Shown here in pieces: positions 42,335 through 51,579 of a DNA stretch of 64,000 nucleotides. The DNA lies in NCBI RefSeq assembly GCF_905397275.1, contig NZ_CAJPUY010000022.1, positions 48,603 to 112,602 on the forward strand. Reading direction: 5' to 3'. The DNA is from Cupriavidus yeoncheonensis (lineage in GTDB: Bacteria > Pseudomonadota > Gammaproteobacteria > Burkholderiales > Burkholderiaceae). The notes under the pieces were generated by a model. The model was not told the DNA's origin, made no database searches, and saw nothing but the letters and a program-made list of their open reading frames with translations. The translations under genes were made by a program, and so were the position numbers. Every line of letters starts with the position of its first letter. Positions within the stretch are counted from its first letter, which is position 1.

Positions 42335-43309
42335 TCAGTCAGCGGTGAGCACGATCTTGCCCAGGTGCTGGCTGTCCGCGATATACGCGTAGGCATCGCC
42401 GATCGCATCCATGGGGAAGGTCCGGTCGATCGGCAGGCGCAGCTTGCCGCCACGGAAGGACGGCAAGAGGTCGCGTGCGCAGGCCTGGATGCACGCAATA
42501 CGCTCCTGCTCGGTGCGCGTGCGGAACGTGACGCCGATCAGCTTCAGGCGATTCAGCCAGAGCAGGTTGATATCGACCTGTGCGGTGCTTGCGCCGCCAA
42601 GCCGGGCGATATTGACCAGGCGTCCCTTTACCGCGAGGCTCTTGATATGGTCCTCGAAGACCGACCCGCCGATGGTGTCGATGATGACGTCCACGCCGCG
42701 CTTGTCGGTGGCCGCCATGATGGCTTCTACCTGCGAATCGCGCGACGCATTGACGCCGACGTCGACGCCGAATCTCGCGAGACGTTCGAGCTTTTGCGCC
42801 GACCGCGAGGACGCGATCACCGGCCGGGCGCCGAGCGCCGACGCGATCATGATCGCGGCCATGCCCACACCGCCCGAAGCGCCGTTGATGAACACCGATT
42901 CGCCCGCCTTCAGTTCACCATTGCTCACCAGTGCGTCGTGGGCGGTGATGAACACATTGGGGAATGCCGCAGCATCAACCCAGGACACATCGTCGGGCAC
43001 CGGCATCAGCGCCAGCGGCGCGGCGATCACGAACTGCGCGTGACAGCCACGGCCATGGCCCATGACGCGGTCGCCCTCGCGCCAGTCTTTGACCTTTTCG
43101 CCGACGCTGACGACTTCACCGGCGAACTCGACGCCGGCGGTCATCGGGTTGCCGGCCCGATGTTCCCGCATGTACTTGAGCTCGCCGTAGTTGATGCCGG
43201 ATGCACGAACCCGGACCAGGACTTCTTCGGGGCCCGGCCGCGGAACGGGGATGTCCCGCACCTCGATGCGACCGCCGTCGGCGCCCGGAATCACTTGTGC
43301 CGCTTTCAT
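42335..43309 (-). CDS. MDR-family quinone oxidoreductase/zinc-free alcohol dehydrogenase
   Basis: 324 aa, ATG at 43309 with AAGGAG upstream. GroES-like N-terminus (MKAAQVIPGADGG, VRVRASGINYGELKYMREH), then a Rossmann domain with VFINGASGGVGMAAIMIASALGA. The zinc-binding Cys/His of alcohol dehydrogenases are absent, as in quinone oxidoreductases (zeta-crystallin type). It probably uses NADPH. Upstream of it lies a 20-bp-period direct repeat; the AraC gene is 283 bp upstream. Confidence 0.87.
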   Translation of the reverse strand: MKAAQVIPGADGGRIEVRDIPVPRPGPEEVLVRVRASGINYGELKYMREHRAGNPMTAGVEFAGEVVSVGEKVKDWREGDRVMGHGRGCHAQFVIAAPLALMPVPDDVSWVDAAAFPNVFITAHDALVSNGELKAGESVFINGASGGVGMAAIMIASALGARPVIASSRSAQKLERLARFGVDVGVNASRDSQVEAIMAATDKRGVDVIIDTIGGSVFEDHIKSLAVKGRLVNIARLGGASTAQVDINLLWLNRLKLIGVTFRTRTEQERIACIQACARDLLPSFRGGKLRLPIDRTFPMDAIGDAYAYIADSQHLGKIVLTAD

Positions 43310-43368
43310 GCCGTCTCCTTTCGCTTCACTTGACTGACAGCGATTCTCGGCAGTTGCAGGCGTCTGTG

Positions 43369-43405
43369 CTTGACGGGCGGCGCCACAACTTGACGGATTG
43401 CGCCA
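43369..43405 (-). promoter_or_regulatory. Direct-repeat operator upstream of the MDR gene
   Basis: CTTGACGG-N3-GCGCCA twice (43369-43385 and 43389-43405), a 20-bp period, 60-96 bp upstream of the MDR ATG. AraC-family dimers bind such tandem half-sites, two helical turns apart. The AraC gene just upstream is the natural candidate. Confidence 0.55.
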
Positions 43406-43592
43406 GCTTGCGGCGCCGGTTTCAATGCGGGGGCGATGGGAGGGCGGGTGCTTCGATATCCGCGCGCGTGCGGGCAAGGGAAGCGGATGGCAGGCGCAGG
43501 TGGAGCGCCGTCAGACAGACCGCCGAGATCGGCGCGGGGTGTCGGTCACGGCATGGCGATGCACAGGCCGGCGTCCGGGGAATGAAGCGATT

Positions 43593-44594
43593 TCAATGGT
43601 TCGTTTCGGCGCGCCAGCGCGTCGGCGGCGTGCCGAACTGCGCGCTGAACCAGCGCGAGAACGTACTGACCTCGGCGAAGCCGACCAGCATGGCCACCTG
43701 GGACACCGGGTACCGGATATCCCCCAGGAAGCGGCAGGCCAGCCCGCGCCGGACTTCATTCACCAGCGACGAGAACTCCAGGCCTTCCTGCTCGAGCCGG
43801 CGCTGAAGCGTGCGCGAGCTCATGCCGAGCTGCTGGCCGACCTGATCGATGCTGCCCTGTCCGCGCGGCAACAGCATGTGGACCGCGCGCCGGACATTGG
43901 AGGCCGTGGAAACCTGGCGGCCGTGAGGATGCTGGTCGAGGAATTCCCTGGCGTAGCGCGCGAGATTCACGTCACCAAGTGGATTGGGCCGGTCCAGGTC
44001 GCGCCGGTCCACGACGATGCCGTCGAAGTCGCAGCCGAACTCGACGCGTGTCCCGAACAGCCGGTGGTGGACATGGAGACTTGCCGGCGCGGAATGCGAG
44101 AAATGCACGCTCCGCGGCTTCCAGCTTCCGCCAAGCATGGACTTCATCAGGCAGAGCAGTGCGCCCACGGAAAGCTCGACCGGCTGCCGCCCGGGAATCG
44201 GCCGTTCCGTGATCAGCTGCTGCCGGACGATGGCCGTTTCGCCGACTTCCTCCACATGGACGAATACGGATTCGCTCAGCAGGTGGCGATAGGTCTCGAG
44301 CTGGCCCAGCGCATGGCGCAGCGTCGGCTGGTGCTGCAACGCCAGGCTGATGGGGCCGAAGTCGGACAGCCGCCAGGATTCGGCCATCAGCAGGCCCACC
44401 GCGGCGCAGCTGGACGATTGTTCGGTGGAATCCAGCACCTTTGCCAGCCATGGCTCCGGCACATGCAGGTCGGGCGAAACGATGCAAGAGCGATCGGCCC
44501 CGACATGATGGATCATGCGCTCGGGGTCGACGCCAATGGTGCGGGCAATCTCGGAGTACTTGACCAGGAGGGCGCTGCGAATCAGGGTGCTCAT
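43593..44594 (-). CDS. AraC-family regulator (large, with PF12625-type N-domain)
   Basis: 333 aa. N-terminal ligand domain of the OruR/GliR/ArgR-like group (FGPISLALQHQPTLRHALGQLETYRHL) and a C-terminal double HTH (STASNVRRAVHMLL, then GMSSRTLQRRLEQEGL, and QVAMLVGFAEVSTFSRWFSAQFG). It is on the same strand as the MDR and dioxygenase genes. The 381-aa AraC protein at 47348 has the same architecture, so the two are paralogues. Confidence 0.88.
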   Translation of the reverse strand: MSTLIRSALLVKYSEIARTIGVDPERMIHHVGADRSCIVSPDLHVPEPWLAKVLDSTEQSSSCAAVGLLMAESWRLSDFGPISLALQHQPTLRHALGQLETYRHLLSESVFVHVEEVGETAIVRQQLITERPIPGRQPVELSVGALLCLMKSMLGGSWKPRSVHFSHSAPASLHVHHRLFGTRVEFGCDFDGIVVDRRDLDRPNPLGDVNLARYAREFLDQHPHGRQVSTASNVRRAVHMLLPRGQGSIDQVGQQLGMSSRTLQRRLEQEGLEFSSLVNEVRRGLACRFLGDIRYPVSQVAMLVGFAEVSTFSRWFSAQFGTPPTRWRAETNH

Positions 44595-44860
44595 ATGGCT
44601 TGGGGGCGAATCCTTGGACTTCCGGTGCCGCGTTCTGGCGCTGTGTCACCGGCCCTGAAGGTATGCACCCACCCGTGCCGTGTCAATACTCCTACATAGG
44701 ATCTAACGTAAACCCCTATCGAGGAGATGCCGTCGGGTCTTTGCAGCGGCACACGTCGGGTGGAAACGTGACCTCGCCGCAAGCGCCTCCGGGATCCCGG
44801 CGCCGGCGCACCTGCGAAGGGACCCCGGTGTGACCGGGCCGTGGCGTCGGCCCGGCCCCC

Positions 44861-45919
44861 TCACTGCGTCTTGCGCAGGAAGCCCTGGGTGCCGCCGTTG
44901 CGGTTGGGCGCGAAGCCGTTGGCCTGCAGCGACTCTTCCACGGTGTCGTAGAACACGCCGATCTTGCTGATCTCGCGCGCTTCCTTCGCCGTCGCGATCT
45001 CGCGGCCGAACTCGTGCGAGATGCGCACCAGCTGCTCGATCTGCTTCACCGTGCTCTGCTTGGCCGTGCGCTTCTGGTTCCAGATGCCATCCTCGATGCC
45101 GCAACGCACATGCAGTCCCATGGCAATGCCCATCATGTTGACGGGCAGCACATTGCGCACATTGCTCTCCACCGTCACCACCGCGCCGTCGGGCACGCCG
45201 CGCATGAAATTGCCGAGGCTGTAGACATTGGGCGTGTCCATGCCGCCGCCGATGGCCACCCAGTTCATCACCAGCGGGCCCTTGTAGAAGCCGCGGCGCA
45301 TCAGTCGTTCCACCGACTCGAAGCTGTTGGTGTTGTAGCACTGGAAGGCGCTCTGGATGCCCTTGGCCGTCAGGCGGCGCACATGCTCCTCCACCCAGCC
45401 CGGCTGCGCAGGCACGGTCATTTCCTTGTAGGCCTCGAAGATGGCGGGGTTCTCGCGCGAGGTGCCCTTGAAATCCGCGTCTTCCGCGTGGTCGGTCACG
45501 TTCATCTGCGACGTGTTGACCGTCACCGTGACCTGGTCGGGCGTGGGTTCGAGATCGGCCAGCATGTGGCGGGTGTCATCCGACAGCCACTTGGCGGCCT
45601 GGCCCTCGTCCTCGGGCGCAAACGAGATCGAGCCGCCCACCTGGATGATCATCTCCGGCACCGCCTTGCGCACACCGGCGATCAGCTCGTTGAACATCGA
45701 CAGCCGCTTGCTGCCCTTGCCGTCCAGTTCCCGCACATGGAGGTGCAGCACCGTGGCGCCGGCGTTGTAGCAATCCACGGCCTTCTGGATCTGCGCTTCC
45801 ATGGTGACCGGAATGTCCTCGGGGAAGTCCGAAGGCAGCCAGCCCGGGGCGTAGGGGGCCGCGGTGATGATCAGGGGCTGCTGGTTCTCGGGGAACAGGT
45901 GGCCGTCGAGGAAATTCAT
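44861..45919 (-). CDS. BKACE-family (DUF849) beta-keto acid cleavage enzyme
   Basis: 352 aa, ATG at 45919 with GGAGA upstream. TIM-barrel with the zinc-binding VLHLHVRELDGKGSKRL, SFAPEDEGQ, DQVTVTVNTSQMN, and MGLHVRCGIEDGIW. BKACE enzymes condense a beta-keto acid with acetyl-CoA to give acetoacetate and a CoA ester. The substrate (for example 3-keto-5-aminohexanoate or betaine-type acids) cannot be told from sequence. Divergent from the Bug receptor gene, with which it shares a control region. Confidence 0.9.
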   Translation of the reverse strand: MNFLDGHLFPENQQPLIITAAPYAPGWLPSDFPEDIPVTMEAQIQKAVDCYNAGATVLHLHVRELDGKGSKRLSMFNELIAGVRKAVPEMIIQVGGSISFAPEDEGQAAKWLSDDTRHMLADLEPTPDQVTVTVNTSQMNVTDHAEDADFKGTSRENPAIFEAYKEMTVPAQPGWVEEHVRRLTAKGIQSAFQCYNTNSFESVERLMRRGFYKGPLVMNWVAIGGGMDTPNVYSLGNFMRGVPDGAVVTVESNVRNVLPVNMMGIAMGLHVRCGIEDGIWNQKRTAKQSTVKQIEQLVRISHEFGREIATAKEAREISKIGVFYDTVEESLQANGFAPNRNGGTQGFLRKTQ

Positions 45920-46321
45920 GGTGTGTCTCCAGGGGAATGCTGTGGTCGGTTCAGGAGACGGCCGTGTCGGCCTGGTGCTCTGGTCTCCATGTTTCCGGCT
46001 GTGATCCGGTCCACTGAGTATCTGGCGCGCCCGCCGCGCACGCTTGTCGATCCGGGACATTCATTTGTCGAGTTGGGACAGGCCTGGAGCAGGCGCCGCG
46101 GGCACCACATGCGCGCACGGACTGGCACCGCGTCGAAACAGGGCCGGGCGATATCCCCCGCGTCGGAGCGCCCGCTGTCACGATCTGCACATTTCTGTCG
46201 CGCGATGCAAAGCGGGTCGCCGCGCGCGCCCACAGAATGTTCCTGACGGCCATATCAGAGCCGGCCACGGCATCCAGGGATGCCGGTTGGCACCGGACCA
46301 AGAGACCCCCAAGGAACCGCG
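45920..46321. other. Divergent BKACE / Bug control region
   Basis: 402 bp, no gene seen. It contains two near-identical TGTC-N7-GACA sites 21 bp apart (46045-46080), plus a short GCATC-cag-GGATGC repeat near the Bug start. The region carries promoters in both directions. Confidence 0.55.
46045..46080. promoter_or_regulatory. Twin TGTC-N7-GACA operators, 21 bp apart
   Basis: TTGTCGA-tcc-GGGACA and TTGTCGA-gtt-GGGACA: TGTC/GACA inverted halves at 46045-46059 and 46066-46080, centre-to-centre 21 bp (two helical turns). The repeat is both direct and internally inverted. A bound regulator would face one side of the DNA. Confidence 0.6.
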
Positions 46322-47314
46322 ATGAAGCCTTTCCCGAAGTTTGCACGCCAGGCGCTGGCGCTGATGATTGCCTCTGTTCCCCTGTTTCCCGTCGCGCAGG
46401 CCGCGACTGCCGCGGAATGGCCGACCAAGCCTGTGCGAATCATCGTGGCTGCGCCTCCGGGCGGCACCGCCGACATCCTCGCGCGCATCTTTGCCCATGA
46501 ACTGCAGAGTCCCCTCGGACAACCCCTGATCGTCGACAACAAGGCCGGCGCAGCGGGAACCATCGGCGTGCATGGCCTGCTGTCCGCGCCGCGGGACGGG
46601 TACACCTTCCTGCTGGTCCAGAAGGGCATTGTCTCGGAAGTGCCCCAGGTCATGAAGGTCACCTATGACCCGTTCAAGGACCTCGTGCCTTTGGCGCAGC
46701 TGACCCGGCAGGGGCTCATCCTGGTCGGCAAGCCCGGCCTGCCCGCGAGGAACCTCGGCGAGCTGGTCACCTACATCAAGGCGAACCCGGGCAAGGTCGA
46801 CTACGCGAACTTCGGTGCCGGCATGCGTGGCCATACCATGGGCGTGCAGTTCAACCGGCTGGCAGGCGTGACGGCGGGCGCCGTGAGCTACAAGGGGTCG
46901 CCGCCCGCGCTGCAGGACGTGATGGGGGGCCACGTCCCGCTCATGTTCGACGGCCCGGCCACCTCGCTGCCGTTCATCAGGTCGAAGCAGCTCAAGGCGT
47001 TCGCGATTGCCTACCCGAAGCGGATTCCGGCACTGCCCGATGTCCCCACGTTTGCCGAGCTCGGCTTTCCGGACCTCAAGGAAGTGAGCTGGATGGCACT
47101 CTGGTCCGCGCCGGGCGTACCGCCAGCCGTGCTCGCACGGATGCGCGAAGCGACGCTCAAGGTCATGCAATCGCCCGAGGTCCAGAAGAAGATCGAAGAC
47201 CTCGGCATGGAGATCGGCTCGGCGGCCACCAGCGAAGAGCTGGCCAGGGACGCGCGTGAGTCGTCCGAACGTCAGGGCAAGCTGCTGCGCTCGATCAACT
47301 TCACCCCGGACTGA
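46322..47314 (+). CDS. Bug-family (TctC-type) periplasmic solute receptor
   Basis: 330 aa, ATG with AAGGAACC upstream. Signal peptide (about 1-27, ending AQAATA), then VRIIVAAPPGGTADILARI, GQPLIVDNKAGAAGTIG, VSYKGSPPALQDVMGGHVPLMF and a DVPTFAELGFP loop. It is the solute-binding partner of tripartite tricarboxylate transporters, but no TctA/TctB is nearby, as is common for Cupriavidus/Bordetella Bug genes. The ligand is likely the BKACE pathway substrate. Confidence 0.9.
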   Translation: MKPFPKFARQALALMIASVPLFPVAQAATAAEWPTKPVRIIVAAPPGGTADILARIFAHELQSPLGQPLIVDNKAGAAGTIGVHGLLSAPRDGYTFLLVQKGIVSEVPQVMKVTYDPFKDLVPLAQLTRQGLILVGKPGLPARNLGELVTYIKANPGKVDYANFGAGMRGHTMGVQFNRLAGVTAGAVSYKGSPPALQDVMGGHVPLMFDGPATSLPFIRSKQLKAFAIAYPKRIPALPDVPTFAELGFPDLKEVSWMALWSAPGVPPAVLARMREATLKVMQSPEVQKKIEDLGMEIGSAATSEELARDARESSERQGKLLRSINFTPD

Positions 47315-47347
47315 GGGTTGATTTCAGCGTCTGTAATCGGGAAATCC

Positions 47348-48493
47348 ATGCAATCCGTCGGCAAGCTGATCCGCAGTGCCAGCCTGAACGGCTACGTCGA
47401 GCTGGTGAAGTCGCTCGGACGCGATCCCCACGCCTACCTGCGCGCGGTAGGGTTGTCGGCCGGGCTGCTCGAGAATCCGGAGCAACTGATTCCCAGCCAT
47501 GCCGTGCGCGAACTGCTCGAACTCACCGCGCTGGCCACCGGCATAGAAGACTTCGCGCTGCGGCTGGCCGGGCAGCGGACGTTCTCGAACCTGGGGCCCA
47601 TCAGCCTGGTACTGAAGGAAGAGCCGACTCCCCGGCAGGCGCTCGATACCTTGTGCCGCTACCTGAAGCTGCTCAGCGCCACGCTGGTCACTCACGTCGA
47701 GGACAACGGGCACGCCGTCATCGTTCGCGAGGACCTGCTGCCGAGCCCGGGCCTGTCCACGCGCCAGGCGATGGAACTTGCCGTGGGCGTGAAGTTCCGC
47801 ATTCTCCGCGAGCTGATCGGTCCCCGCTGGCAGCCGGTCGAGGTCTGCTTCACGCACCGCGCGCCGGCCGATGCGACCGCGCACCGCGCCTTCTTTGGCT
47901 GCCTGCCGAAATTCAACCAGTCCTTCAACGGCATGGTCTGCATGGCGGCCGACCTGCAGATCCCGCGCACGCCGGGCGACCCGGGCGCCGCGCGCTTTGC
48001 GCGGGACTATCTCGAGGCCGCGCTGCGGCATCGCGCCGAGGGCGTGCGCGAATCCTGCCGGGCGCTGATGCTGGTGCTGCTCCCGGCCGGCCGCTGCACG
48101 GCCGAGCAACTGGCGCACCGTCTGCGCGTCGACCGCCGCACGCTGCACCGCTATCTCAGCGCCGAAGGACTGACGTTCTCGTCCCTGCTTGACCAGGTTC
48201 GCCAGGAGCTGGTGGTGCGCCACCTGCAGGAAAGCGATCAGCCGATCGGGGAAGTGGCCAGCTTGCTGGGCTTCTCCACGCTGAGCAGTTTCAGCCACTG
48301 GTTCCGCGCCGCTTTTGGCTGCAGCGCGACCGACTGGCGCAGGCAGCGCGCCCAGCCGGTGATCCGGTCAACTCCAGATCGTCAAGCTCTCGTCCACGAT
48401 GGGAAGCGGCAATCCGCAGAACCCGATGCATGTGGCGAGCAAGCGGCAACCAGCGTCCACGCGCGCTCCCTCAATGAACAAATCCCCCCTTAA
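47348..48493 (+). CDS. AraC-family regulator, paralogue of the 43593 gene
   Basis: 381 aa from the ATG at 47348 (no strong Shine-Dalgarno; an upstream TTG at 47318 is possible). N-domain with LGPISLVLKEEPTPRQALDTL, C-terminal HTH (CTAEQLAHRLRVDRRTLHRYL, then GEVASLLGFSTLSSFSHWFRAAFG). An extra C-terminal tail of about 45 residues overlaps the convergent cytochrome gene by 23 bp. Likely controls the Bug gene and divergent BKACE gene. Confidence 0.85.
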   Translation: MQSVGKLIRSASLNGYVELVKSLGRDPHAYLRAVGLSAGLLENPEQLIPSHAVRELLELTALATGIEDFALRLAGQRTFSNLGPISLVLKEEPTPRQALDTLCRYLKLLSATLVTHVEDNGHAVIVREDLLPSPGLSTRQAMELAVGVKFRILRELIGPRWQPVEVCFTHRAPADATAHRAFFGCLPKFNQSFNGMVCMAADLQIPRTPGDPGAARFARDYLEAALRHRAEGVRESCRALMLVLLPAGRCTAEQLAHRLRVDRRTLHRYLSAEGLTFSSLLDQVRQELVVRHLQESDQPIGEVASLLGFSTLSSFSHWFRAAFGCSATDWRRQRAQPVIRSTPDRQALVHDGKRQSAEPDACGEQAATSVHARSLNEQIPP

Positions 48494-49658
48494 CAAACCT
48501 GACCGGTTCACCATCCATCCGCAGCACCAGCGCCGTCAGCCCATCGGCGGCCGGCGCTTCACGGGTGGCCTCAGCCGGGGCACCTGATCTGCAGACCATA
48601 TCCGCATCGGACCAGTCCCTCCGCCCCGGCGCACCGCGCGCGCGCAGCCAGCCGTCGCGATCCGCCAGCAACTCCATCCCGCCCAGCCGGTCGGCGGGCA
48701 CGCCGGCTATCCGCGCATACACCTCCCATGCCTGCGCAGACGCCGCAACACAGTTGGCCCGAAAGCGCGGCACGCCGGCAGGCAAGGTGCCGTCGCGCGT
48801 CAGCAGCAAGGTCTGGAACCTCGGATCCAGCATCGGCAGCGAACGGAGATCCCCGTCAAACGCAACCACGCGCACGCGCTGCCCGCCGCGCCACTGCGCA
48901 AGCGAACGTGGCGACGCGTCATCACCGCATCGCACGCGTGTATCCGGCAACGGCAGCGGCATCGGCCAGCTGCCGTTGGCGGCGGCTGCGCTGCCTGCGG
49001 CCAGCGCCTTCATGTAGTCCAGTACCGCCCACGTGTCTGCGTCGTCCAGCGCACGAGCAAACGCCGGCATGGTGACTTCGCCCTGTGGATCGCGCATGCC
49101 GGCGACGACATGCCAGAACAGCTCGCCATCCGCGCGCCGCGCGAGCAGCGGGCTGACCAGCGTGGGTGGCCAGCGCTTGAGTGATGCGGCTTGCGGTCCT
49201 TCCCCGCGACCATCGTCCCCGTGACAGGACGCGCAGTGCCGCGCATAGACTGTTGCGCCACGCGCGATGGCATCGACGGAAAACCGCGTGGGGCTGCTGT
49301 GGAAGCTGGTCGGCGCGGCAGCGCTGAACAGCAGCGACGGCGACGGCCAGGGCGCGAGCACAAGCGCCAGGGCGGCCAGGGCAAGCAGGACAGCCCGGCG
49401 ACGGCGCCATGCCACCGCCATGGCCAGCAACGCCAGCGCGAACACCACCGTACCGAGCGAAAACCCGAGCTGGCGCGCAAGGCCCAGGTCGATCAGCAGC
49501 GTTTCCCCGGCGATACGCCGCGCCCACGGCCAGGCGGGCTGGCCGTGGGCGTCGCCGCTCAGCCCCAGCGCATGCCAGAGGCGCAGCAGCGCAAGCTGGG
49601 CATCCTGGAGCAGGACCAGCAGGGTATTGAGCCAGGCCTGCGCGGGCAGGCCGTTCAT
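48471..49658 (-). CDS. Membrane-anchored c-type cytochrome protein
   Basis: 395 aa. About two or three N-terminal TM segments (LGTVVFALALLAMAVAW, then VLLALAALALVLAPW), then a mono-heme cytochrome c domain (ARHCASCHGDDGRGEGP, later TMPAFARALDDADTWAVLDYMKAL). The last 150 residues resemble a thioredoxin/peroxiredoxin-like fold (GVPADRLGGMELLADRDGWLRARG) with scattered Cys. It is the last gene of the sulfonate-type ABC operon, 31 bp after the ATPase gene. A periplasmic electron-transfer role in this operon is unexpected. Confidence 0.75.
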   Translation of the reverse strand: MNGLPAQAWLNTLLVLLQDAQLALLRLWHALGLSGDAHGQPAWPWARRIAGETLLIDLGLARQLGFSLGTVVFALALLAMAVAWRRRRAVLLALAALALVLAPWPSPSLLFSAAAPTSFHSSPTRFSVDAIARGATVYARHCASCHGDDGRGEGPQAASLKRWPPTLVSPLLARRADGELFWHVVAGMRDPQGEVTMPAFARALDDADTWAVLDYMKALAAGSAAAANGSWPMPLPLPDTRVRCGDDASPRSLAQWRGGQRVRVVAFDGDLRSLPMLDPRFQTLLLTRDGTLPAGVPRFRANCVAASAQAWEVYARIAGVPADRLGGMELLADRDGWLRARGAPGRRDWSDADMVCRSGAPAEATREAPAADGLTALVLRMDGEPVRFVKGGFVH

Positions 49659-49689
49659 GGGCGCACCGGCCCGTCAAGCCAGGGCATCG

Positions 49690-50538
49690 TCACCAGCTTG
49701 CATCCAGTCCCAGGTGGCGCAGCGCTTCGTGGCGCAGTTCGGTGAGGCGCGGGTCGCCGCGGTGGCGCGGGTAGGGCAGGTCCACGGTGAGTTCGGCGCG
49801 GATCTTCGCCGGCCGGTCGCTGAAGAGGATCACGCGCTGGGCCAGGAACAAGGCTTCTTCCACGTCGTGCGTGACCAGCAGCGCGGAGAAGCCCGAGCGC
49901 TGCCACAGTTCGACGAGATCGCCCTGCATGGCCAGGCGCGTGAGCGAGTCGAGCTTGCCGAGCGGTTCATCCAGCACGAGCAGGCGCGGGTCATTGACGA
50001 GCGCGCGCGCAAGCGCCACGCGCTGCGCCATGCCGCCCGAGAGCTGGTGCGGGAAGGCGCGGCCGAACGCTTCGAGGCCCACGCGCCTGAGCGCCGCGTC
50101 GACACGATGGCGCTCCTGCCTGACGATGCCGCGCGCCTGCAGGCCGAGCGCGACGTTGTCCCACACGCGGCGCCACGGGTACAGCGTCGGGTCCTGGAAC
50201 ACGACGATGCGCGACGGGTCGGGCTCGGTGATGGGCCTGCCGTCCTGCAGCAGCTCGCCGGAGACGGGCGAGTCCAGTCCTGCGACCAGGCGCAGCAGCG
50301 TGGACTTGCCGCAGCCGCTGGGGCCGAGCAGCGCGACGAACTCGCCAGGGGTGACCGTCAGGTCCACGCCATCGAGCACTTGCAGGCGGCTGTCGCCACT
50401 GCCGAACCAGTGGCTGACATTGCGGATATCGATGTGCGCGCCGGTGCCGGGCACGGGTGCATGCCCGGTCGTATGCACGGTTGCATGCCCATTTGCATGG
50501 CCGGTTGCGGAGGCAGGGCGTTCTGCGATGGCTACCAT
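49690..50538 (-). CDS. ABC transporter ATPase, SsuB/TauB-like
   Basis: 282 aa, ATG overlapping the permease stop. Walker A GPSGCGKST, Q-loop FQDPTLYPW, signature LSGGMAQR, Walker B LLVLDEPLG, and H-loop LVTHDVEE. The N-terminal 30 residues contain a HA/GHA-rich stretch (ATGHANGHATVHTTGHAP), unusual and possibly metal-binding or disordered. It powers the import system encoded with the permease and solute receptor. Confidence 0.93.
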   Translation of the reverse strand: MVAIAERPASATGHANGHATVHTTGHAPVPGTGAHIDIRNVSHWFGSGDSRLQVLDGVDLTVTPGEFVALLGPSGCGKSTLLRLVAGLDSPVSGELLQDGRPITEPDPSRIVVFQDPTLYPWRRVWDNVALGLQARGIVRQERHRVDAALRRVGLEAFGRAFPHQLSGGMAQRVALARALVNDPRLLVLDEPLGKLDSLTRLAMQGDLVELWQRSGFSALLVTHDVEEALFLAQRVILFSDRPAKIRAELTVDLPYPRHRGDPRLTELRHEALRHLGLDASW

Positions 50539-51575
50539 TTGACGGTTCCTTTCTGCCACGACAGCGCGCGGTCGCGCACGGTGAACAGCAGCGTGATGAC
50601 GCCGGAGAAGAGCAGCGCCATCACGATCAGCGCGGCGTACATGTTGACGTACGAGGCCCAGCCCTGGGCCCAGGTCAGGTACCAGCCAAGGCCGGATTTC
50701 ACGCCCATCATCTCGGCCGTCACGAGCACGGAGAACGAAGCGCCGAGGCCCATGAACAGGCCGACGAACACTTGCGGCAACGCCGCCGGAATCGCCACGC
50801 GCAACACCAGGAACCAGCCCGACGCACCCATCGTGCGCGCAACGTCGTAGTAGCTCTTGTTGACGCTGGCCACGCCGGACCAGGTCAGCACGGCGACGGG
50901 GAAGGCCGTGGCCAGCGCGATCAGGAACACCGCGGCGGAATAGCTCGACGGGAAGAAGTAGAAGGTCAGCGGCAACAGCGCGGTGGAGGGCAGCGGACCC
51001 AGCACGCGCAGCACCGGATGCACCCAGTACCCGATGCGCCGCGACCAGCCGACCGACACGCCGGTCAGGAAGCCGGCGATGCCCCCGTAGGCCACGCCGA
51101 GCCCGAGCAGCTTGAGCGTGTTGAACGCGCTGTCGCCAAGCCGGGGCCAGTCCTCGGCATAGACTTCGATCAGCGCCTGCGGTGGCGCGAAGAACGGCGT
51201 CGGCAGGAGCGCGGTCTTGGCGGTCAGGATCTCCCACGCGGACAGCACCAGGGCCAGTGCAATCAGCCACGGTCCGGCAGCGTGGAGCCTGGCCAGCGTG
51301 CCATGCGGCAGCGGCGCGCGCCGGCCAGCCAGCGCAACCAGCGCCAGCACGGCCGCCGCCGCCATGGCGGCGATGCCCAGTTCCCCGGTATAGGCCCAGT
51401 CGGAGAAGCCCGTCACCTTGTTGGGCCAGCGCCACGTGAGGGCGCCGAACGCCGCCCAGGCGGCTGCGGCGGCGATGCCCGCGGGCCAGGGCCGCCAGGC
51501 GTCCCGCGCCGTTGTCGCGCTGGTGCCGGCGCCGCCCGCGAGTGCCGGATCCAGTGCGGATTGGCTTGTGGTCAT
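50532..51575 (-). CDS. ABC transporter permease, SsuC/TauC-like
   Basis: 347 aa, ATG at 51575. Extra N-terminal hydrophobic segments (about three) precede the usual five-to-six-TM BPD domain. The EAA-type loop reads SYYDVARTMGASGWFLVLRVAIPAALP. It ends WQKGTVKW, and its stop overlaps the ATPase start. Inner-membrane channel of the sulfonate-type importer. Confidence 0.92.
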   Translation of the reverse strand: MTTSQSALDPALAGGAGTSATTARDAWRPWPAGIAAAAAWAAFGALTWRWPNKVTGFSDWAYTGELGIAAMAAAAVLALVALAGRRAPLPHGTLARLHAAGPWLIALALVLSAWEILTAKTALLPTPFFAPPQALIEVYAEDWPRLGDSAFNTLKLLGLGVAYGGIAGFLTGVSVGWSRRIGYWVHPVLRVLGPLPSTALLPLTFYFFPSSYSAAVFLIALATAFPVAVLTWSGVASVNKSYYDVARTMGASGWFLVLRVAIPAALPQVFVGLFMGLGASFSVLVTAEMMGVKSGLGWYLTWAQGWASYVNMYAALIVMALLFSGVITLLFTVRDRALSWQKGTVKW

Positions 51576-51579
51576 GGCA

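Noticed and set aside
49690..51435. A single 581-codon frame joining permease region and ATPase
   Set aside because: The first half is out of frame with the permease and reads as noise; the true ATPase starts at 50538.
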